Positions 51,905 through 56,949 of a stretch of 56,949 nucleotides of DNA are shown here, piece by piece (the first letter of the stretch is position 1; each line of letters opens with the position of its first letter). The notes beneath the pieces were generated by a model. It did not search any database. It had not been told where the DNA came from and saw only the letters and a list, made by a program, of their open reading frames with translations. Made by a program: the position numbers and the translations under genes. The stretch comes from Pararcticibacter amylolyticus (GTDB lineage: Bacteria; Bacteroidota; Bacteroidia; Sphingobacteriales; Sphingobacteriaceae): contig NZ_QEAS01000026.1 in NCBI RefSeq assembly GCF_003130405.1, positions 19,045 to 75,993 of the forward strand. Direction: 5' to 3'.

Positions 51905-53992
51905 ATGTCCAAGTACTCTGTCATTACCAGATTTTTCCATTTCTTCCTTTCTGAGTATTTTACAGATGCTCTGCGGATCACACTAACGGTGGTAGTGCCT
52001 GTTGTGATGGCATTCAGCCTGGGTTATTCCCGGGAGGCTATTACGATCGGCCTTGGAGCCCTGATGATCAGCCTGACTGACAGCGCGGGGTCGATCCTGC
52101 AGAAGAGCAGGATCTCCCTGATCAGCGTTCCCCTGTTTTTTCTTCTTTCTTACATTACCGCCAGCGTATGGTATATGCCGGTGGTGACAGGTGTTTGGTT
52201 AACCCTGGTGGTTTTCGGCTGCTCAATGCTGACGGCATACGGAAACCGGTTCTACCTGCTTGGATCAGCTGCTATCATTTTTATGATCTTTGTACTCGGA
52301 TTTAAGCCCAACGATCCGATCGCGTTCAGTTTTGAAGTACTGGCGGGCGCTACCTGGTATTATCTGGTCAGTTTGCTGCAGAGCAGGCTTTTTCCATTCA
52401 AATCCGTGAGGCATTCAATTGCTGAGTGCATTTTTGCGACAGCAGGCTTTTTGCGGGTTAAAGCGCTCTTTTATGATGTGAACACTCCCATTGATGAAGC
52501 GCAAAAGCAGTTGCTGGCGCGCCACCTGAAGGTAAATGAGAAGCAGGAACAGCTGAGAAGCATCATTCTGCGCGAACCCAGGGCAATGAACGAAGGGGAT
52601 ATAAAAGGGAAAATGCTTCTCCGGGCCTCGGTCTCTGTGATCGATCTTTATGAAGAGATTACAGCCGTTCATTATGATTATGTGCAGGTAAGGGGCGTTT
52701 TCAGGGTCAGCGGTGTGCTGGAACTCGTGAACAGGATCATAGAGCTGATGTCGGCAGAATTGTTCCGGCTGGGTTATGCCGTTAACTCGGGGGCCGACAT
52801 ACAGTTGCAGGAATCATATAACGAAGAACTTGACCTGATGAGTCAGAGGCTTCAGTATATCATCGAGCGCGAAACGCCGGATAATGCGCTGCTGCTGAAA
52901 AAGCTGCAGATGAACGTGTCGGGAGTGTCAGAGCATATTGAAGCCATACGCTCGGCCTTAATGAAGGAAGAAGATAAATGGCCGGATGAAACGCAGATTG
53001 AATATGACCATTTTGTAAGTAATGAAATGCCGGGGGCAGCATTGCTGACCAACATAAGCGTTAATTCTCCTGTTTTCCGCTTCTCACTCAGGCTTACCCT
53101 GGCCTGTGTTCTGGGCTATATCCTTTCGCTCTTTCTTCCCCTTGGCAACTATAGTTACTGGATATTGCTCACTATCGTGATCATTATGAGGCCTTCTTTT
53201 CAGCATACGGTACGCCGGAATAAGGAACGCCTTGGCGGGAGCCTGCTGGGGATAGGAGCAGGGCTTATACTGCTGTACATCCTGCCCGGGCAAAGTGTTC
53301 AGCTCATTACCGCTATCTTTTTCCTGCTGGCTTTTTTTGCCTGCAACCGGATCAACTACCAGGTAAGCGTGATCTTCATTACCATAATGGTAATATTATG
53401 CCTGAATATTTATACCGGATCAGATGCTTCGTTTATCCTGGAGAGGCTTGTCGACACACTGATAGGCTGCGGAATTGCTTTCGCGGCTGCTTATGTCTTC
53501 CCTGTGTGGGAATCTGGCAGGATCTCTTTTTTCATGGCAGAGGTACTCAAAGCAAATATCGTATATCTCGAAAAGCTTCTGTTTGAGCTGTCGGGGAAAC
53601 CGGCCCAGCCAACCTCCTATAAACTTTCGCGCAAGGACGCTTATGTAAGTCTTGCTAATCTTTCAACCGCTTTTAACGGAATGCTGTCTGAGCCAAGGCG
53701 GTTTTCGGGAAGGCAAAAGAATGTCTTCCAGTTCCAGATCCTGAACCAGATGCTCACTTCGGTGCTTTCTTCCCTGTTCTCTGTACTACGTGCCGGTGAG
53801 GCTTTTTCCGGCAGCGTACCTGGGAAAGCAGCTGTCACGGAAGCCATTGATGCATTGAAATCGGGACTTTCTCTTGTCAGGAATGATCATCATTCTCTGA
53901 CTGGTAATCCGGATGTTCGTGGAGAAAAAAGTGACTGGCTGGTAGGGATCTGCCGGGAGATCCATCTGCATTGCGCTGAGTTTTCAGAATAG
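51905..53992 (+). CDS. FUSC/YccS-like inner-membrane protein
   Basis: The protein has two sets of about six membrane helices. The first set (residues ~20-150) has LRITLTVVVPVVMAFSLGY. A cytoplasmic helical region of about 200 residues follows (LARHLKVNEKQEQLRSIILREPRAMNEGD). The second set (~390-510) has LTLACVLGYILSLFLPLGNYSYWILLTIVIIMRPSF and RNKERLGGSLLGIGAGLILL. The C-terminal tail is cytoplasmic. This is the architecture of YccS/YhfK and related FUSC-family proteins, proposed to be efflux-type transporters of small organic acids. The start at 51905 (MSKYSVITRF) is set by the promoter element. Substrate unknown. Confidence 0.87.
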   Translation: MSKYSVITRFFHFFLSEYFTDALRITLTVVVPVVMAFSLGYSREAITIGLGALMISLTDSAGSILQKSRISLISVPLFFLLSYITASVWYMPVVTGVWLTLVVFGCSMLTAYGNRFYLLGSAAIIFMIFVLGFKPNDPIAFSFEVLAGATWYYLVSLLQSRLFPFKSVRHSIAECIFATAGFLRVKALFYDVNTPIDEAQKQLLARHLKVNEKQEQLRSIILREPRAMNEGDIKGKMLLRASVSVIDLYEEITAVHYDYVQVRGVFRVSGVLELVNRIIELMSAELFRLGYAVNSGADIQLQESYNEELDLMSQRLQYIIERETPDNALLLKKLQMNVSGVSEHIEAIRSALMKEEDKWPDETQIEYDHFVSNEMPGAALLTNISVNSPVFRFSLRLTLACVLGYILSLFLPLGNYSYWILLTIVIIMRPSFQHTVRRNKERLGGSLLGIGAGLILLYILPGQSVQLITAIFFLLAFFACNRINYQVSVIFITIMVILCLNIYTGSDASFILERLVDTLIGCGIAFAAAYVFPVWESGRISFFMAEVLKANIVYLEKLLFELSGKPAQPTSYKLSRKDAYVSLANLSTAFNGMLSEPRRFSGRQKNVFQFQILNQMLTSVLSSLFSVLRAGEAFSGSVPGKAAVTEAIDALKSGLSLVRNDHHSLTGNPDVRGEKSDWLVGICREIHLHCAEFSE

Positions 53993-54065
53993 CTTTTTTT
54001 ATGTTCATTGAGGCATTATCAGAACCATTTAGTAACTTTTGGCCGGATTAACCAATATATTGCTT

Positions 54066-55907
54066 ATGGATGTTCTCAACGGCGTTAACGCCCTTACTCT
54101 TATTTTCTCTGCACTGCTCATCTTCGCCATTGCTTACAGGGTGTATGGCCTCTTTATAGCGAACAAAGTTCTGCGCCTTAATGACAAACATCTTACTCCG
54201 GCCGTGGAGTTTTCGGACGGACAGGATTACGTAGCAACGGACAGGAAAGTATTATTCGGACATCATTTTGCGGCAATCGCCGCCGCCGGTCCGCTTGTCG
54301 GCCCTGTGCTGGCAGCCCAGTTTGGCTATCTTCCAGGGGCGCTCTGGATCCTGATCGGATGCGTACTCGGCGGGGGAGTGCATGACATGGTCGTGTTGTT
54401 TGCCTCGGTCAGGCATAAAGGGCAAAGCCTTGCCACTATTGCGACCAAGGAAATCGGGGCTACGACCGGTACTATAGCCGGACTGGCGATCCTGTTTATC
54501 CTGATTCTCACGCTTGCCGGCTTATCTCTTGCCTGTATTAACGCCATGCATGAAGCTTCCTGGTCGCTTTTTACCGTGATCATTACTATGCCAATTGCAA
54601 TCATCATGGGCCTGATTATGCGCTACAGGAAGAATAGTGTGACTTTTGCGAGCATACTCGGTGGCGTGCTGCTGATTGCCGGCATCATCGGGGGGCATGA
54701 TCTTATGCAGAATGAACAGATCAATAACCTGTTCAGCTGGGATATCAGCACCATTTCAATCGCCATTCCTGTTTATGGCTTCCTGGCATCGGTTCTTCCG
54801 GTGTGGCTCCTGCTGGTACCAAGAGATTATCTGTCCACTTATCTGAAGATCGGGACTATCCTGATGCTGGCGATAGGGGTGATCGTCATTCACCCGACAG
54901 TGCAGATGCCCGCTATTACTTCCTTTATTAATGGCGGTGGCCCGGTTATCGGCGGTCCCGTGTTGCCATTTATCTTTATTGTGATTGCCTGCGGTGCGAT
55001 TTCCGGCTTTCATGCAGTGATCGCCACCGGCACTACGCCCAAAATGATCGCTCATGAGCGGGAAATTCTCTTCGTGGGGTACGGCGCGATGCTGGTAGAA
55101 GGCTTCGTTGCTTTAATGGCCCTTATTGCTGCCTGTACACTGATGCCGGGAGATTACTTCGCTATCAATACTCCCAAGGAGGGATATGACGCTTTTCTGG
55201 CAGCCCATCCGGCATTGCATACGGTTGACCTGCAGCACTATGCGGATGTGATCGGACTCGATCTCCATGGCCGGACGGGAGGCGCCGTTTCGCTTGCGGT
55301 AGGGATGGCTCATATCTTCAATAAGATTCCCTACATGGATCAATTGACGGCTTACTGGTACAACTTTGCGATTATGTTTGAAGCTGTCTTTATCCTGACT
55401 GCCATTGATGCCGGTACGAGAGTCGGGCGCTTTTTCCTGCAGGAGATGCTTGGCGCCGTTATCCCGAAATTCAATGACAAGAACTGGACGCCCGGAGTGA
55501 TCATCAGCAGCGTGCTGTTTACTTTTGCATGGGGATATCTGGTATATACGGGCAATGTCAGCAGTATCTGGCCTTTATTCGGTATCAGCAACCAGCTGCT
55601 GGCTGCCTGCGGACTGATTGTCTGCACCACTATGCTGATCCGCATGAACCGCGGGAAATATGCCTTGTGGTCGGCAATTCCCGGTGTTTTTATGGCTTTG
55701 ATTACTTTCTGGGCGGGGTATATCCAGGTGACATCTATTTATCTTCCGCATCAGCAGTACATCCTGGCCTCGCTGGCAATAGCCGCCATGTTCCTGATGC
55801 TCCTGGTATTTATTGGTGCGTTCAGAAAATGGTATGACTTGCTTAAGAAAGAAGGAAGCCTGACTGACTTTTACGGAGAGTCTGTAAAGGAACTGGTTGA
55901 ACGTTAA
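54066..55907 (+). CDS. cstA: Carbon starvation protein CstA family transporter
   Basis: This is a large inner-membrane transporter, in other bacteria a pyruvate or peptide importer induced by carbon limitation. About 16 hydrophobic helices can be counted. Family blocks are FGHHFAAIAAAGPLVGPVLAAQFGYLPG, LWILIGCVLGGGVHDMVVLFASVRHKG, IACGAISGFHAVIATGTTPKMI, and AIDAGTRVGRFFLQE near the end. The start is the ATG at 54066 (MDVLNGVNALTLIF), because an in-frame TTG at 54039 lacks support. Length 613 residues. It is monocistronic and converges on a small gene 8 nt after its stop. Confidence 0.92.
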   Translation: MDVLNGVNALTLIFSALLIFAIAYRVYGLFIANKVLRLNDKHLTPAVEFSDGQDYVATDRKVLFGHHFAAIAAAGPLVGPVLAAQFGYLPGALWILIGCVLGGGVHDMVVLFASVRHKGQSLATIATKEIGATTGTIAGLAILFILILTLAGLSLACINAMHEASWSLFTVIITMPIAIIMGLIMRYRKNSVTFASILGGVLLIAGIIGGHDLMQNEQINNLFSWDISTISIAIPVYGFLASVLPVWLLLVPRDYLSTYLKIGTILMLAIGVIVIHPTVQMPAITSFINGGGPVIGGPVLPFIFIVIACGAISGFHAVIATGTTPKMIAHEREILFVGYGAMLVEGFVALMALIAACTLMPGDYFAINTPKEGYDAFLAAHPALHTVDLQHYADVIGLDLHGRTGGAVSLAVGMAHIFNKIPYMDQLTAYWYNFAIMFEAVFILTAIDAGTRVGRFFLQEMLGAVIPKFNDKNWTPGVIISSVLFTFAWGYLVYTGNVSSIWPLFGISNQLLAACGLIVCTTMLIRMNRGKYALWSAIPGVFMALITFWAGYIQVTSIYLPHQQYILASLAIAAMFLMLLVFIGAFRKWYDLLKKEGSLTDFYGESVKELVER

Positions 55908-55915
55908 GCCGGAGA

Positions 55916-56128
55916 TCAGGAGGCCTCGCTGATTGCTTTTACCACCGCTTCAATCAGGCCATCGGCCATAGCCATTTTATTGGACGTTGCATTTATCCAT
56001 GTTTTATTATGCTTAATAAAGAGGTAAGGCGTTTTGTACATCCGGATAAATATTTCGTCGTCGGATTGTGATTCTAAATAGAAGTAATAAACCCTGTTTT
56101 CAAAGTGAGCTTCTAGTCGTTCGTGCAT
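55916..56128 (-). CDS. Small hypothetical protein
   Basis: This gene encodes 70 residues (MHERLEAHFENRVYYFYLESQ... ending VKAISEAS). Composition is mixed with several aromatic residues; a beta-rich first half (VYYFYLESQSDDEIFIRMYK) and an amphipathic C-terminal helix can be guessed. No signal peptide. I recognise no family. It converges on cstA with an 8-bp gap. Confidence 0.5.
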   Translation of the reverse strand: MHERLEAHFENRVYYFYLESQSDDEIFIRMYKTPYLFIKHNKTWINATSNKMAMADGLIEAVVKAISEAS

Positions 56129-56186
56129 CTCTGTATGGAAAAGGACGCAATTTAGTACATCCGCATGTAATTGTCGTTCCGAAAAA

Positions 56187-56223
56187 TAAAATTTACACAG
56201 GAGGCCGCAAAAAGGCCTCCTGT
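56187..56223 (-). terminator. Rho-independent terminator of the DUF3185-like gene
   Basis: ACAGGAGGCC (56197-56206) and GGCCTCCTGT (56214-56223) make a perfect 10-bp stem. On the minus strand a T-rich tract (complement of 56181-56194) follows. Confidence 0.8.
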
Positions 56224-56226
56224 CAT

Positions 56227-56448
56227 TTACCGGCTCCTGGTCTTCCCTGAGGCTGCAACGATCACAATTCCCCCCACCAGAAGGATACCTCCGACGTAAG
56301 GCGGCCAGTTAACAGTTTCTTTTTTATCTGCCGATATTTCAATAGGGCCTGCATCTATTACTTTTTCCTTTTTTGTAAAAGAAAATCCTGTCCAGATCAG
56401 CATGACCACTCCAAGTACGATCAGTATTAATCCTATGGTTCTGTTCAT
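56227..56448 (-). CDS. Small two-helix membrane protein, DUF3185-like
   Basis: The 73-residue product has two hydrophobic helices, GLILIVLGVVMLIWTGFSF and YVGGILLVGGIVIVAASG, joined by a polar loop with KKEKVIDAGPIEISADKKETVNWPP. This is the layout of DUF3185 family proteins, small inner-membrane proteins of unknown function. Positive residues (KTRSR) end the chain. A strong terminator follows at once. Confidence 0.75.
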   Translation of the reverse strand: MNRTIGLILIVLGVVMLIWTGFSFTKKEKVIDAGPIEISADKKETVNWPPYVGGILLVGGIVIVAASGKTRSR

Positions 56449-56607
56449 ATTGATTTCGTTTATTTAATGATAAAATAGAATTACAGGCTGATTGTTTTGT
56501 ATTGGTTCCTGTTTATGCAGGTCGGCGATTGTACTTTGGACGTATGAGGAGGAATTCAGACTCGTATTGTCTGACGGATATATGAGCCAGACAGGAAGAG
56601 AACAGAG
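56449..56607. other. Intergenic region upstream of the DUF3185-like gene
   Basis: No gene is seen. TCAGAC (56556-56561) and GTCTGA (56569-56574) form a short hairpin. TACTTTG near 56532 is close to, but not equal to, the -7 consensus. Confidence 0.4.
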
Positions 56608-56838
56608 ACTCAGTCCAGCTTACTGTCCGGTACCTGCAGGGGACTGGTTCGCCCCTGCTTCGGGACTGCCGGCCCTTCTCACCGAGCGGTTTCGCAGATT
56701 TGTCCGGGTTTTCTCCGGGATTTCTCCCGGAAACCCCGGAGAAAACCCGGACAAATCGGGGACAAATCCCGGACAGCACCCAAAGCAGACCCAAAGATGT
56801 CCCGAATCGTTCTCAAACCATTCCCAAACAATGTCTTA
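56608..56838. repeat. 11-nt periodic repeat array, about 21 units
   Basis: Cutting the sequence every 11 nt from 56608 gives 21 in-phase units that mostly carry a C/G-rich 3' end (for example AGAAAACCCGG, ACAAATCCCGG, AGCAGACCCAA, ACCATTCCCAA). Period 11 is not a multiple of 3, so it is not coding. It is close to one helical turn, so units would face the same side of the DNA. Within it is a perfect 23-bp inverted repeat (56697-56719 and 56735-56757). The last unit ends exactly where the 32-nt tandem repeat starts. Confidence 0.6.
56697..56757. repeat. Perfect 23-bp inverted repeat inside the 11-nt array
   Basis: Arms 56697-56719 and 56735-56757 are exact reverse complements with a 15-nt centre. 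Arm core TGTCCGGGTTTTCTCC. A nested alternative pairing, TCCGGG/CCCGGA, is also possible. This is the most stable hairpin of the right end. Confidence 0.85.
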
Positions 56839-56949
56839 TCCTAGAATGGCTATACACCTTACTGAATAAATCCTGAATTAATTATACACGATGATTTGTT
56901 ATTCCTGGTTGAATTATACACTGCAATTTGGTAATCCTGTTTGAACTAT
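56839..56949. repeat. 32-nt tandem direct repeat, truncated by window end
   Basis: Three full 32-nt units (56839-56870, 56871-56902, 56903-56934) and a partial fourth begin with TCCT(A/G) and carry TATACAC at positions 13-19. The second and third units also share TTTG at 25-28. The first unit is the most degenerate. There are no spacers, so it is not a CRISPR array. An iteron-like or regulator-binding cluster is possible. Confidence 0.7.

Noticed and set aside
56492-56869. 125-codon open frame on the plus strand at the right end
   Set aside because: It runs through the 11-nt periodic array and the 23-bp inverted repeat; the translation (GENPDKSGTNPG-like) is low complexity made by the repeats and is not a protein family.
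56839-56949. CRISPR array
   Set aside because: The 32-nt units are directly adjacent with no unique spacers, and no cas gene is present.

Overview
The window comes from a Bacteroidota chromosome, most likely order Sphingobacteriales (Pedobacter-like). The basis is four SusC/SusD outer-membrane transporter pairs, a hybrid two-component regulator (HTCS), many Cys-anchored lipoproteins, and several copies of the Bacteroidota -7 promoter element TAnnTTTG. I see no rRNA, tRNA, CRISPR array, transposase or phage gene. The genus is inferred from the style of the proteins, not from a marker gene.

Left part (1-19,200). A four-gene minus-strand operon (9618 to 180) encodes two tandem SusC/SusD pairs without any enzyme. 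It is divergent from a LacI-type regulator whose leader carries a perfect 21-bp inverted repeat. Next come an altronate dehydratase (uxaA, minus), a divergent AraC-type regulator, a zinc alcohol dehydrogenase with a small membrane-anchored partner, an orphan NarL-type response regulator and a secreted GH27 alpha-galactosidase.

Middle part (19,200-37,300). A small DUF6686-like protein is followed by a cobalamin riboswitch that drives one lone surface lipoprotein, closed by a 19-bp bidirectional terminator hairpin. Then comes a polysaccharide utilization locus on the minus strand: SusE/F-like lipoprotein, SusC, SusD, a GH30 lipoprotein and a GH2 enzyme. It is transcribed away from a divergent HTCS. 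The enzymes suggest beta-1,6-galactan or a related beta-linked galactan as substrate: GH30 cuts at the surface, SusCD import, GH2 trims in the periplasm, and the HTCS senses the product. A phytoene-desaturase-like FAD oxidoreductase follows.

Right part (37,300-56,949). The most interesting locus is a plus-strand operon: SusC, SusD, two paralogous secreted YtcJ-like amidohydrolases, an SsuD-like flavin monooxygenase and an APC-type permease. It is preceded by a 700-bp leader that holds two homologous, unannotated mini-genes. Both begin MKN, share QIA, and end in Cys-Cys-stop (four and two cysteines). I read this as an organosulfur (amide-linked sulfonate-like) scavenging system controlled by cysteine-rich leader peptides. 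The leader peptides and enzymes are visible; the regulation and substrate are inferred. Downstream are a YD-repeat-like lipoprotein, an RluA-family pseudouridine synthase with a long extra N-terminal region, an FUSC/YccS-like membrane protein, CstA and two small proteins. The window ends in non-coding DNA with an 11-nt periodic array (about 21 units) that runs directly into a 32-nt tandem repeat cut by the window edge.
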